Shown here: piece after piece, positions 7,626-16,823 of the stretch
Layout of the letters: every line of letters begins with the position of its first letter
How positions within the stretch are numbered: position 1 is the first letter of the stretch
Assembly (NCBI GenBank): GCA_018434355.1
Contig: JAHDPL010000014.1
Span: 1-64,000 of the forward strand
Direction of reading: 5' to 3'
Origin: Sporomusaceae bacterium
Lineage (GTDB): Bacteria > Bacillota > Negativicutes > UBA1444
Length of the DNA stretch: 64,000 bases
Made by a program: the position numbers and the translations under genes
Notes under the pieces: model-generated
What the model was told of the DNA's origin: nothing
What the model saw: the letters and a program-made list of their open reading frames with translations, nothing else
The model's database searches: none

Positions 7626-8288
7626 TTAAAACTCTTTTGCCAAAATCCCTGTACCAAATCCTAGATAACCTTGATTTTGGTTTGAAAACCCGAACGCGCT
7701 GCCGTCAATAAAATATGACTTGACCTGAATCCCGACTCCGCCAGCCCGAACAAGCAGGTTCAGCGCATTTGCCAGCAATATTTCCGCTTCCGTAAGTTCT
7801 CGACCGATTGCGATCCGGATCTTGGCATTACCAGTTTCGGCCACCACAATCTTGGCCGCATACAATCGATACAGGCTGTCGATCGTGCTTTCAGCCGTTC
7901 CGTCGGTAGTGTTCTTGGCAACCTTGGACCATAAAATTTGACGATATTCAGCGTCAGCAAGTTTTGCACTGGTCAAATACGCCTCTCTGTTTTTCCGGAT
8001 GCGCCCCTGGCTGAAACCTGTCGCGCCGGTTTGGCCATCAAAGCCGAAAAATGCAATGGCAATTGCCTGCTTGATTGTCCTGCTCTGTTGAACGATTTCA
8101 CCGCATCCGTCGAGTTGCTGCCCTTCGCCGGTATCAATCCAGCGCAGGTCTCGCAAATCATCATAAACAGCGGTTAACTCCTCTAGCTCGCGTCCGATTG
8201 CGGCCAGCACTCCATTTAGGACCGGCGAACTATGGAACTGCATCAACAGCCTGTCTTGCATTTGCTTAGTGTAATTCACGCTGCTCAT
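7626..8288 (-). CDS. DUF2612-like baseplate protein
   Basis: 220 residues with LDGCGEIVQQSR near 58-70 and a C-terminus of LLVRAGGVGIQVKSY followed by Gly/Phe-rich repeats. It follows the baseplate J gene with a four-base overlap and precedes the fibre, the place of the P2 gpI / XkdU type fibre-attachment protein. The call rests on position and family pattern. Confidence 0.65.
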   Translation of the reverse strand: MSSVNYTKQMQDRLLMQFHSSPVLNGVLAAIGRELEELTAVYDDLRDLRWIDTGEGQQLDGCGEIVQQSRTIKQAIAIAFFGFDGQTGATGFSQGRIRKNREAYLTSAKLADAEYRQILWSKVAKNTTDGTAESTIDSLYRLYAAKIVVAETGNAKIRIAIGRELTEAEILLANALNLLVRAGGVGIQVKSYFIDGSAFGFSNQNQGYLGFGTGILAKEF

Positions 8289-9706
8289 GACGCCACCGTC
8301 ACTTCAATTCTGGCTGCGGCGAAAGATGCGATAGCCCGAACGCCAACCTCAATGTTTGTCGCGCTAAAGTCAACACCATTTGTTGACCCGGTCAGTTCCA
8401 AATAGCTGATGCCGGGAACGGTTTGAAGCACATAGGCGGCCAGTTTTTGCAGGATCACATCGTCGCCAACTCCCAGCGCAGTCCCTTGTCTCAACAGGGT
8501 TTCGGCAATCGTCTGTGTGGCGTCACCAGCAAGTCCGGTTTCGGCATGCTCGTGGACAACACAGTTTAGATGAATGGGAACTGCAGTCGGTCGGTTGAAA
8601 CTTATGGTGTGTTCGACGCCCTGGCTGTCTGTGACTGTCCGACTCGTCGACCCATAAGTATCTATTCCGGCCGCTTTGGTTTGCCAGATCATCGCGGCAA
8701 TGTCGTCTTCATCGCCGCCCATGACGACGGCTTCGATCGAATGGGCTGGTCGACCATCGCCATCAGTTGAGTCTGCAGTATTTTCAAAAACTATGGCAGC
8801 TGTCACGCCGCTCACGTTTTCTTCAAGGTTCGCTTTGATTGACTCAACCATGGCGGTGCCTGCTGCACTGACCGTCGATGCATATCGCAAACGCATGGCA
8901 ATATCAGTTTCAACAGCCCGCCCCGGATATGCCGCGCTTTCGTTTGAAACACCATTCCATCCGGCTATTTTCGTCACAATGGAAGCAACTGTGCCAATAG
9001 CCGGATTTAAGGCGCCAGGATTTGCTGCATAAAAAACGACCGGGCTGCCGACGCTTCTCACCGTCAGATTCGTCGATGCGCTGGCCACAGCACCGTTGAT
9101 TCGGTCTGATTGACTGAGCGTAAGCACATTATTGTTGACGCTTCCACTCCACCCACTTGGTAGTCCGCTGGTCAACACGACCAACACAGTGTTCACCGTG
9201 TCGCTGGATCCAGCCGTATGTGATGCGGTAGTTCCGTCGATGGTTACGCTATAAACCGCTCCGGAAGTAACGTTCCCAAGAGTTAGGCTGAAACTGACTG
9301 CGTTATCAAGACTGATCCGGCTCTCTTCATACGCTTCGTAGTAACTGCTGTCCGTCCCCTGTATTTGCGCCCCTTTCGGGATGGTTATATTTATTTCTCC
9401 ATAACACACTGCATATATTTTTGTTTTTGCAGCATTCAACCGTGTAACGCCGGCGAACCCGGCAGAACTGTCCAGGCTCGTTCCAGCGGCCGTATTGGGG
9501 TACATGGCGTTGTAAGTGTCTTCTGCCGCCTGCCACAATTCGTCGATTGAAGCTGCGGCCACACCGACCAATTGACCGATCACGCTGTTCGGGCTCGTAC
9601 TGACGGGAACGCCAAAAGCTAGTGCGAGATTCGCTTCCAAATCCGTTTTGATTTCTGCAAGGCGCTTGCGCGAAAACCCGTTGGTCGTGACCCCGTAATT
9701 ACTCAT
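8285..9706 (-). CDS. baseplate J/gp47 family wedge protein
   Basis: 473 residues from the ATG at 9706 (GGAAGTG upstream; an in-frame start 33 bases earlier lacks such a site). Hallmarks include the N-terminal SNYGVTTNGFSRKRLAEI segment, the TSPNSVIGQLVGVAA region and the IPKGAQIQGTDSSYYEA beta segment. The insert near 110-200 is rich in Ser/Thr. The protein forms the periphery of the contractile-tail baseplate. It overlaps the gp25-like gene by eight bases. Confidence 0.85.
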   Translation of the reverse strand: MSNYGVTTNGFSRKRLAEIKTDLEANLALAFGVPVSTSPNSVIGQLVGVAAASIDELWQAAEDTYNAMYPNTAAGTSLDSSAGFAGVTRLNAAKTKIYAVCYGEINITIPKGAQIQGTDSSYYEAYEESRISLDNAVSFSLTLGNVTSGAVYSVTIDGTTASHTAGSSDTVNTVLVVLTSGLPSGWSGSVNNNVLTLSQSDRINGAVASASTNLTVRSVGSPVVFYAANPGALNPAIGTVASIVTKIAGWNGVSNESAAYPGRAVETDIAMRLRYASTVSAAGTAMVESIKANLEENVSGVTAAIVFENTADSTDGDGRPAHSIEAVVMGGDEDDIAAMIWQTKAAGIDTYGSTSRTVTDSQGVEHTISFNRPTAVPIHLNCVVHEHAETGLAGDATQTIAETLLRQGTALGVGDDVILQKLAAYVLQTVPGISYLELTGSTNGVDFSATNIEVGVRAIASFAAARIEVTVAS

Positions 9707-10070
9707 ATCCAAGCACTTCCTTCCCGGTAACAAGACCAAAAGTTGTTTCCGCTACATATTCGACCGCCAGTGCTCTGTTCTGCCTATCAAACGATAGTGT
9801 CAGATCCTGCACTTTTGAAACGTCGGCCACTTCGCTGATTTGCTGCCTTAGGATGCTCCGGATATGCGTCATGTTTGGTTGTTTTACCAATATGTATTCG
9901 AAATACGGGACTCCGTATGACGTATCCAGGAACCATTCGCCCAAAAACGACTTGAGCTTTATCTGGATCTGCTGCGCAACACGTTCGGCATTGTCGATCA
10001 ACAGAATGTCGCCGCTCTCTGTTGCCATCAAATCATGGCGACCGATCTGCAATGCGATGTCATATGCCAT
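9699..10070 (-). CDS. gp25/GPW-like (XkdS/DUF2634 type) baseplate wedge protein
   Basis: 123 residues with the short lysozyme-like wedge fold signature: LIDNAERVAQQIQIKLKSFL, GEWFLDTSYGVPYFEYIL, then a beta C-terminus. It lies between the spike and the J-like gene, as in PBSX- and T4-type baseplates. Confidence 0.8.
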   Translation of the reverse strand: MAYDIALQIGRHDLMATESGDILLIDNAERVAQQIQIKLKSFLGEWFLDTSYGVPYFEYILVKQPNMTHIRSILRQQISEVADVSKVQDLTLSFDRQNRALAVEYVAETTFGLVTGKEVLGYE

Positions 10071-10079
10071 ACCTTCCTC

Positions 10080-10613
10080 CTATTCCGGCGGGCCAGTAAC
10101 GGTCCCGATGCTTTCCGGGTGAACGTGTCCCAGAAACGAGATCCCGCCAATCACGATATCCGTATTGAGACTAACCGGACCTCCTTCCGGCATCCGGAAC
10201 GTACACCCGCCATGAGTTATTTCAATGGCATCGTTGCTGTGAGACCGCCCCGGCTTCATCCCAACAAAACACATGGCATCAGTCATGTCGAACTTTCGCG
10301 GATCGTCTGACTCACCGCCCTTGAGCCAGTCGTCGATCGACCGTTCGGCGAACACAATGCAGCAGTCATCCCCAGGCTTTATCGGGTAAGTGATGCTGGC
10401 GTTGCTGCCGGTCGGAAAATATACCGGAACATTGACAATCACCGGCGCGTCCAGCACCCGGCCATCCTCAACCTTGTATTTGATCGACGGTTGTACGCTG
10501 GCTAGGCCTTTCTCGTAGGAAACAACCTTGCCCGGTGCAGCCGTGTGGATCCCGGATATTTTGCTTTCCATCATATCCGCCAATGCTTGGCTAAATGCAT
10601 TCGGATTGCTCAT
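10080..10613 (-). CDS. Gp138-N-like cell-puncturing / baseplate spike protein
   Basis: 177 residues. The N-terminal half is an OB-like domain (GKVVSYEKGLASVQPSIKYK, PGDDCCIVFAERSIDDWLKG). A short beta stretch follows, and the C-terminus has GHVHPE...TGPPE. The His-rich tip resembles metal-binding spike tips of contractile tails. It overlaps the hub gene by four bases. Confidence 0.75.
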   Translation of the reverse strand: MSNPNAFSQALADMMESKISGIHTAAPGKVVSYEKGLASVQPSIKYKVEDGRVLDAPVIVNVPVYFPTGSNASITYPIKPGDDCCIVFAERSIDDWLKGGESDDPRKFDMTDAMCFVGMKPGRSHSNDAIEITHGGCTFRMPEGGPVSLNTDIVIGGISFLGHVHPESIGTVTGPPE

Positions 10614-11509
10614 GTGCTCACCAACTCAATCAGCTCCATTTCGCTGTACCACTCGCGCCCATGCGTGTCGCCTCGGTGTTTCATTGATTCAACCCTGAAC
10701 CAATCGGTCACCGTTACCGATTCCACCCTGACCAGGTCGCCCGGGTTAACCGTCGGAGCAAGAAGTGATTTGATCTTCCATCCGGCCTTCTTGGCCTTTT
10801 TATCTTTCTTGACCTTGCGTTTTTTCTTTGCCTCTTCATCCGGACGGGTAACGCCTTTTACGATCCGTTCAGGGCTGCCAATGAGCCCGCTGGATGGGGA
10901 AAAAACCAGAGCTTTGATATTGGTGCTGCCGCCGGCCATGATGACCTGCAGTGCTCCGTTTTGGACGCTCCATGTAGCGCCTGATGCGTCAAGAATCTTC
11001 GAGAGACAGTCACGGCCCTTGCCAACAAAGGAGAACCCCGCCGGGTAAGACGCAAACTCCATGTCCGGGGCGATCTGCGTCGTGACTCCCATCTGTGCGG
11101 CCACGTCGTTCAACACAGTTTTAGCGCTGACGCCGGCGGAATATCCAAGCGAAACCACAGTGTCACGCAGTGAATCCTGCCCATCCGCCAGTTCCAGTTC
11201 CGTAATCTTGTCCGCCCCTTCGCGCCTGGTGGTGACATACGTGACATTACCCAAAAAAATACGCCGAAGCCCTATGTCTTCAGCGTATCCGACCTGCAAT
11301 TCGCAAACCCGATCATCCACCTCAAGTTTTTTGCAACTTTCATCGGTCAGGTTGTAGATCTTGATGCTCGACTTGTTGGTCTGCTGCGTGAGATCCTTGT
11401 CGATATCAAACTCTATCCTCAGACTGTCGTTTTTGCCATCCGCCTCGATCAGCAGCCCTTCGCCGCCTTCTTCACCGGCAATAAGGCGAAAAATGCGATT
11501 AAATTGCAT
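10610..11509 (-). CDS. baseplate hub protein (gp27/XkdQ-like)
   Basis: 299 residues, with an IEFDIDKDLTQQTNKSSIKIYNLT N-terminal beta domain, a central ADGQDSLRDTVVSLGYSAG region and a C-terminal beta domain. An unusual lysine-rich stretch (about 225-245, EEAKKKRKVKKDKKAKKAG) interrupts the last third. It probably forms the hub ring above the spike. Position and domain pattern support the call. Confidence 0.7.
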   Translation of the reverse strand: MQFNRIFRLIAGEEGGEGLLIEADGKNDSLRIEFDIDKDLTQQTNKSSIKIYNLTDESCKKLEVDDRVCELQVGYAEDIGLRRIFLGNVTYVTTRREGADKITELELADGQDSLRDTVVSLGYSAGVSAKTVLNDVAAQMGVTTQIAPDMEFASYPAGFSFVGKGRDCLSKILDASGATWSVQNGALQVIMAGGSTNIKALVFSPSSGLIGSPERIVKGVTRPDEEAKKKRKVKKDKKAKKAGWKIKSLLAPTVNPGDLVRVESVTVTDWFRVESMKHRGDTHGREWYSEMELIELVST

Positions 11510-11828
11510 TCATTTCATCCTCCGTCACATACACCAAAACGACTTTCCCGCTTGCAAAATCTGCCCGGCCGATCGCCGCAAGGGAATCATCCTGGGTGAT
11601 AGCCATCAATTCTCCTGGGGGGACATTGGGGCGATGATATTGCCAAAGCAAGGGGTAGTTTGGCACAACCTTGATCCCTTCCAGCAAGGAAGACCCGTCT
11701 TCTTGTCGAACGCTTATCGTCCAATAACCACCGGATGAGTTCCAAAGCATGCGCAGTTTATAAACCGCACCGTCCAGTGTGGCTTTGAAAACGATATCGT
11801 TGGCATCAAGAAAGGAAATGTCTTGCAT
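11499..11828 (-). CDS. DUF6983-like tail/baseplate protein
   Basis: Start set at the ATG preceded by GGGGTGATG; the longer open frame upstream overlaps the previous gene deeply. 109 residues with VFKATLDGAVYKLRMLWN, WTISVRQEDGSSLLEGI and VPNYPLLWQY, the pattern of small baseplate or plug proteins in Firmicute myophages. The exact location in the tail is not known from sequence. Confidence 0.65.
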   Translation of the reverse strand: MQDISFLDANDIVFKATLDGAVYKLRMLWNSSGGYWTISVRQEDGSSLLEGIKVVPNYPLLWQYHRPNVPPGELMAITQDDSLAAIGRADFASGKVVLVYVTEDEMNAI

Positions 11829-11832
11829 ATCA

Positions 11833-12438
11833 TCACCCCGTAATCCCTTTGAGTATTGATTTTCTTTTTGCCGAAGTGGAATTTGAACTGTCAGTTTGAT
11901 TGGAGGATCCACCATCTTTATTCGTTGGCCCGGCACTTTCCTTGACATCAGAAGATACAAGCCCTTCAGGAATGTCCGTTGTCTTTACTGCGACTTTTCG
12001 GATTTGCGTAAATTCACACGGGATCCGGATCAGGTTCTTTGCATCGACGGAGCGAGGAAATGCCGCGGAAGTCATGAGCATGTTTGTGTAGATATCAGTA
12101 GGAGTAACGATGGTAATCGGTTGAGCGTCTTTGTAAATTCGCTTGAATTCCATTAGAGCGTTGACGACCTTGTCTTCTTTTTGCCCCAATTTATCGAGCC
12201 AAGTTACAGGGCTCTGCGTGATCCCAACAACCATCGACAGTTTTAGTGGCTTTCGGATTACATGATCATGAACAGGAAAACCATCCTCGACCGGGTGTTC
12301 GGTAACTTCCGACTCCAGCTTGTGTTCCTGTTCAACCAAAATATCCAGCTCAATCGAATCGATCTTGCTTGGCGAGGTCAATGTTGGCCAGAATATGCTG
12401 CCTTTTTTCTCGGATGATGCTGTTGCTTGATCAGCCAT
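11833..12438 (-). CDS. Dit-like phage baseplate protein
   Basis: 201 residues. The core HPVEDGFPVHDHVIRKPLKL and the beta-rich body match the N-terminal fold of Dit-like tail proteins next to the tape measure gene. The last 45 residues are Ser/Asn/Lys-rich and probably disordered. Confidence 0.6.
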   Translation of the reverse strand: MADQATASSEKKGSIFWPTLTSPSKIDSIELDILVEQEHKLESEVTEHPVEDGFPVHDHVIRKPLKLSMVVGITQSPVTWLDKLGQKEDKVVNALMEFKRIYKDAQPITIVTPTDIYTNMLMTSAAFPRSVDAKNLIRIPCEFTQIRKVAVKTTDIPEGLVSSDVKESAGPTNKDGGSSNQTDSSNSTSAKRKSILKGITG

Positions 12439-12449
12439 TCATAGCCCCC

Positions 12450-14297
12450 CTAATCACCAAATTGCAGATTCCTGGTCATTTTTGCAAGAGCATCGGTCGT
12501 TGCTCCCGCCGTAGCGCCGGCAATTTCAGTTGGCTGCAAATTAGCCCCGGCATTGTTTTGCTCGATGTTGACGGTTTGGTTGACTGTTTGAGCAACGGGA
12601 CCCGGCGCTGTTGTCTGCGTTGCCAGCGCAGCAGGCGTTACCCCTCCTGGTGCTTGCACAAGGTTTACCCCTCCCACGTTCCCGCCGCTCGGACCGCCTG
12701 TAGGTGTCTGTCCCCCGCCACCGGTAATCCCAAGGAATCCGAGCAACGAAGATTTCGCCTGAGCCAGCTTATCAAGCACATAGTTTCCTATTGCAGCTCC
12801 AATTTGCCGTAATATCGAAAGCACGGTGTCAAGCAGATTTTTGAAATAACCTGCAACCGTGTCAATCGCGCCGGAAAAATCACCTTCAAATATTTGCCGC
12901 CAAAATTTCAGCGCCATCAGTATGGCATTGACGATACCGCGCCATGCCGTCAGCAGGATGTTCAGAATCACTGACCCGCCATCGGTCAATTCGCTCAGTT
13001 CTTTCAAAATCCACTGAACCAGTGGAACAACCACGTTCTTGATTGCATTAGCTAACTGCACCACGGCATTCCAAATCAAAGCGATTGTGGGTATGACATC
13101 GGTTTGAATTGCAGATGCCAACCGCCTAAACCCATCAATCAATGGGTCGATATACTGTGCATTTTTTGCCCGAAACTCATCCCACGATCCAAGCCAATCC
13201 CCGATCACGCTTTCGCCACCGGTGATCCAGGTATATACATCCTCAAGCGCCAACGCTACCAGCGCAATGGCCGCCGCTATGAGAAGTATTGGCGCAATTT
13301 TTATGAGAAACAGCCCCATCGCTTTGGCTGCTGCCACGATGTTTTTCCCCAATATCTGAAACCCAATGGACCAGAGTTCCAACGTAAACAGTCCTTCTTT
13401 GACAATAAACATCGCCGCTGCAAAAGAAAGTACCGCAATAGCTGCCATCTTAAGCATGTTGCCGAATCCGCCAACCTTTTTCGCTGCCCATTCAAACTTG
13501 TCCGCAATCCAGTCGGCAGCCCTCACTATTCCTCCGGCAATGGCCTGAAACACACTTGTTTCCTTGTTCAAATTAAAAATCAGCTTGCCAATTCGGTTCA
13601 GCGCATATGTCACGGACTGTTCAATCGTCACCGGCATTTTGCTGAACTCTTTGTCCATTTTCGACTTTGCCTTTAGAATGGCCTTGAAAACGCCCTCAGC
13701 AGTTAGCTCTCCCTGAGCCCCCATGTCCTTCAGCTTGCCGATTGTCACGCCATAATAATCGGCGATGGCTTGGAACAATAGCGGGGCATTTTCCGAGAGG
13801 GACCGAAGCTCATCACCGGCCAGCCGGCCGGATGCGAGAGCTTGCCCCAACTGCAAAATCGTCGATTTCGCTTCGGTTGTACTGGCTCCTCCAATCACAA
13901 GAGCTTTATTCACTGTTTCAGTCGCGTCCAGGACATCCTGCTGCGTTGCTCCCAGTTCTTTGGAGTTCCGGGCCATCTTGACGTACAAATCGGCCGTTGA
14001 ACTATATTCCTGGCGCGTCTTTTGCGCAATCGCAAAGACTTTTTCCTGCATTGCAGCCTGTTCTTCTGTGTTTTTGGTAACCAGGCCAATTCGGCTGTAC
14101 ATGTTGGTCCATTCATCAGCTGCTTTGACAATTTCTCTTGCGCCAAAAGCGACGCCAATTATGGCCGCAATCTGCCCGAAAGCGCCGGCGGCGGATTGAG
14201 CGGAAGATTTCAGCTTTTCGATTCCCTGGTCGGCCTGCTTGATTTTGGAATGATCAAGGTTGAATCCGAGGCCGATTAAGAGTTCACGCACAACCAC
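12450..14297 (-). CDS. tail tape measure protein
   Basis: 615 residues from GTG 14297. The N-terminal tape-measure domain is clear: AADEWTNMYSRIGLVTKN, ASTTEAKSTILQLGQALASGRLAGDELRSLSENAPLL. Two hydrophobic segments follow near 285-350. The C-terminal third is Gly/Pro/Thr-rich. It sets tail length and forms the channel for DNA entry. At the usual ~0.15 nm per residue the tail would be only about 90 nm. It begins just beyond the end of the frameshifted chaperone frame. Confidence 0.85.
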   Translation of the reverse strand: MVVRELLIGLGFNLDHSKIKQADQGIEKLKSSAQSAAGAFGQIAAIIGVAFGAREIVKAADEWTNMYSRIGLVTKNTEEQAAMQEKVFAIAQKTRQEYSSTADLYVKMARNSKELGATQQDVLDATETVNKALVIGGASTTEAKSTILQLGQALASGRLAGDELRSLSENAPLLFQAIADYYGVTIGKLKDMGAQGELTAEGVFKAILKAKSKMDKEFSKMPVTIEQSVTYALNRIGKLIFNLNKETSVFQAIAGGIVRAADWIADKFEWAAKKVGGFGNMLKMAAIAVLSFAAAMFIVKEGLFTLELWSIGFQILGKNIVAAAKAMGLFLIKIAPILLIAAAIALVALALEDVYTWITGGESVIGDWLGSWDEFRAKNAQYIDPLIDGFRRLASAIQTDVIPTIALIWNAVVQLANAIKNVVVPLVQWILKELSELTDGGSVILNILLTAWRGIVNAILMALKFWRQIFEGDFSGAIDTVAGYFKNLLDTVLSILRQIGAAIGNYVLDKLAQAKSSLLGFLGITGGGGQTPTGGPSGGNVGGVNLVQAPGGVTPAALATQTTAPGPVAQTVNQTVNIEQNNAGANLQPTEIAGATAGATTDALAKMTRNLQFGD

Positions 14298-14300
14298 CGC

Positions 14301-14986
14301 TTATTCGCCGCCTTTCTTTTGGTCTTTTCTCGCATCATCGATTGCCTGCTGTTGAATGTCGCTCTGCATGTCAAGCAGAGCATTCAGTTTTTGCAGGTCA
14401 ACTAGGGTATATATACCGGCTTTCACTTCTTCGAGCCGGCACTTTCCGGCAAGTATGGGACGCCATATCAGGAGTTCGTTTTCTAGATCTGGCCGGAGTG
14501 TGCCGGGGATGGTTACGCTTTTTCTTCGTCGGTTGCTGATCCAGTAACCGGAATCACTGGCAGCATTTGAAAAAAATCGGCGTAATTCACCCGCAGCACT
14601 TGCCAGGCCAGTTCAAACATCCCTTTGAGGTTTCCCTGATAGATTTCCATCAGCTTGGCCTTGTCAAGCTTTTCTGCCGGCTTGCCGTTTCGCTCAACGG
14701 CAATGTAATCCGTATTCAAGATGCGCTGAAGCATGCTAGTGAGGTTGGTTCCGTTAATGGCCGACGATAGCGTTGCAAGTCCATTGCCGAAATCGATGTT
14801 TTTGTTCAGCAATGAGGCCATGGTCAGGTTCTTTTTGTCTTCGCCGGAAAACTCGGTCTTATTGAAAGCGGCGCCGACAGCCGGGAGAAATGTTTTTTGC
14901 AAATCTCCCAGCAATTCCAGCGCCTTGAACGGATCCATCGGTCGGATGTAGAACGTGTTATCCCCCTGTGTGAATTCGGCTTGCAT
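14301..14986 (-). CDS. tail assembly chaperone, long form by -1 frameshift (G-T type)
   Basis: Reading the upstream frame to AAA at 14519-14521 and slipping back one base gives codons AGC GTA ACC... and an open frame of 72 more residues to TAA at 14301-14303 (about 228 residues in total). The extension has no ATG, GTG or TTG for its first 31 codons, and its start overlaps the stop of the short form. The slip site is GAA GAA AAA GCG: an A-site AAA can re-pair at -1, while the P-site pairing is poor. Many phages make a tail-assembly chaperone pair this way (lambda G/GT). The extension contains LIWRPILAGKCRLEEVKAG and LVDLQKLNALLD. Confidence 0.65.
14513..14986 (-). CDS. tail assembly chaperone, short form (XkdN-like)
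   Basis: 157 residues beginning MQAEFTQGDNTFYIRPMDPFKALELLGDL, in the place and size range of the first tail chaperone (XkdN/gpG). It ends SATDEEKA at a TAA immediately after an A-rich slip site. It probably coats the tape measure during tail assembly and is not in the mature particle. Confidence 0.75.
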   Translation of the reverse strand: MQAEFTQGDNTFYIRPMDPFKALELLGDLQKTFLPAVGAAFNKTEFSGEDKKNLTMASLLNKNIDFGNGLATLSSAINGTNLTSMLQRILNTDYIAVERNGKPAEKLDKAKLMEIYQGNLKGMFELAWQVLRVNYADFFQMLPVIPVTGSATDEEKA

Positions 14987-15441
14987 TATTCATGACCTCC
15001 CGGGAACAAAATTCCGCCGGCAGTATGGATTATCCATTCCTGTCCTCCATCTGCGGCATCATTGGTCCGATTGACTTCCGGATTGCTGACGATCCATGCC
15101 TGCGAATCGACAAACGTCATCCGCCCGGACAGGTCCTTGATGACCAGCGGCAAAACGCCGTCTCCAACACTCTTGTCTCGCTGGTAAATAACAGCCAACA
15201 CGTCGTTTGACGCAGAGGATTGCAGCAGGCTCAGCGTAACTTCATGGCGGTTGTCTGGACTGATCGTCCGAACAACATCGCCATGAGCGCCGACAATAGA
15301 AGTGCTTCCTTCGCTCATCGGCTTGACTTTGATCATGCTGTCTTCGGCGAACCCGGTGATTTCTACGCCACCGAACAGTACAATCACTTTTTTGGGGTCG
15401 TAAGTTCCAAGCGAAAAACGCTGCAGATCGAAATTAAACAC
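14986..15441 (-). CDS. tail tube protein (DUF3277-like)
   Basis: 151 residues: YDPKKVIVLFGGVEITGFAEDSMI, the STSIVGAHGDVVRTISPDNRHEVTLSLLQSS segment and LVIKDLSGRMTFVDSQAWI, the DUF3277 tube pattern. It follows the sheath gene and precedes the chaperone, as expected. It forms the inner tube through which DNA passes. Confidence 0.8.
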   Translation of the reverse strand: MFNFDLQRFSLGTYDPKKVIVLFGGVEITGFAEDSMIKVKPMSEGSTSIVGAHGDVVRTISPDNRHEVTLSLLQSSASNDVLAVIYQRDKSVGDGVLPLVIKDLSGRMTFVDSQAWIVSNPEVNRTNDAADGGQEWIIHTAGGILFPGGHE

Positions 15442-15459
15442 TATTCGCGACCTCCTTGA

Positions 15460-16821
15460 TTAAAATTCATACACCAGGCTGCCGGTGATTTCTGCAACAT
15501 GAATTGCCCCGGCCAGTCGCGCGGTAAAAGTCATGTCCTCCAGTATCCGGGATGCCTTGGTGTTTGCAGAAATGTTTGCAGCCAAAGGAACATCAATTTT
15601 CCACCCCGGGATCTCGTTCCCGTCCTCGTCGTATTCGGTCGGAGCAATTCCGCCTCGACGTTGTCCGAGCTCGAGCGCTTTGATCATCTGCCCCTCGATG
15701 GCGGCAATTCCTTCATCGGTATAAGGAACTTTGTTGCGGTTGATCAGCAGGTTGAAAATATTCACCTGCATCTCTTCCTGCAACCAATCGCGGAACCGGA
15801 TCACGTCAATCCACTCCCCGGCTGCAACTTTCCCAAGTTGGGTGATGGATACCGAGTCGCGGAACGATTCAAAGGTGTTGCAGTTCTTCCCTTTTGCGGC
15901 CAAAAACTGAGTTTCCGTCAACCGGTCAGTCGTTACGCCGGCCAACTTCTTGTTCGCCCATGTTTCACCGCCGGGAAGTACCGCAAAGCATCGAGCCATA
16001 CAGGCAATCTCCGGGAAATCGGTTGCGGCATCCTTGTGGTAGAACCCAAACGTCCGGTAGAAGTTGTTCTCTTTGAGCAGATACGGCGTGTCACTGGTGC
16101 TTGACGCCGATATGGCTCCGGCTTCGGCGACAGCATAGCCGAACAGTTTGATCTCGGATTCTGCCCACGCCGCAGCAGCCTGAATGTCCGCTGAAACACG
16201 ACTCGTGATGCCAAACCCGTACCAGGCTTTATCCTCGGCATTGATGGCCGTCATGTCTTCGGCAACCGTATCGGCAGCAGCGGCCGTCTTTACCGACATG
16301 CTTGCGGGAAGAACTACTGCGAAAGCAGTCCCGGCAATTTTGTTGGTCAACACCAGATCATTTCCGCTGACGGATGCATCAACCGGTGAATTGGCATCGG
16401 CATCAATAAGCGCCTGCAAGCCGGCCGCGATCTCAGCCGCTGTCGCGTCGGCATCCGACTCGAAGGTATAGGTGAGCGTGGTTGTGCTGCTGTCTGATGC
16501 CAATTTTTGCACGGACATCACATATTCAGCCGTGTTGGACAGATCATCGATTTGCAACGTTACTTCATCAACCTGGCGCCGCCCGATTTTGATTTGCTTG
16601 GGTCTCGGTATCTGGCTGAACGCATCGACAGCGGCCAGATATAACGGGTCTGTTGGTTCAAACCCATCGCTGATCATGGCGCTAGCCGACGTGTATGTGG
16701 ATACTCTTGGTAAACTGACAACATGCGGACCGGCAATCAAAAGCGTGTCAAAAGTCACTTTGTTGATTCCCGTTGTCTGCAAGCTGATTTGAACATTGGC
16801 AATCCTAGTAATGTCAGCCAA
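15460..16821 (-). CDS. tail sheath protein (DUF3383-like)
   Basis: 453 residues starting MADITRIANVQISLQT, with LIAGPHVVSLPRVSTYTS, PRPKQIKIGRRQVDE and C-terminal NANTKASRILEDMTFTARLAGAIH. These match the DUF3383 contractile sheath family. Its presence makes this a myovirus-type phage. The next gene downstream is the tube. Confidence 0.85.
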   Translation of the reverse strand: MADITRIANVQISLQTTGINKVTFDTLLIAGPHVVSLPRVSTYTSASAMISDGFEPTDPLYLAAVDAFSQIPRPKQIKIGRRQVDEVTLQIDDLSNTAEYVMSVQKLASDSSTTTLTYTFESDADATAAEIAAGLQALIDADANSPVDASVSGNDLVLTNKIAGTAFAVVLPASMSVKTAAAADTVAEDMTAINAEDKAWYGFGITSRVSADIQAAAAWAESEIKLFGYAVAEAGAISASSTSDTPYLLKENNFYRTFGFYHKDAATDFPEIACMARCFAVLPGGETWANKKLAGVTTDRLTETQFLAAKGKNCNTFESFRDSVSITQLGKVAAGEWIDVIRFRDWLQEEMQVNIFNLLINRNKVPYTDEGIAAIEGQMIKALELGQRRGGIAPTEYDEDGNEIPGWKIDVPLAANISANTKASRILEDMTFTARLAGAIHVAEITGSLVYEF

Positions 16822-16823
16822 TT

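Noticed and set aside
6204-8288. Diversity-generating retroelement at the tail fibre
   Set aside because: No reverse transcriptase or template/variable repeat pair is found.
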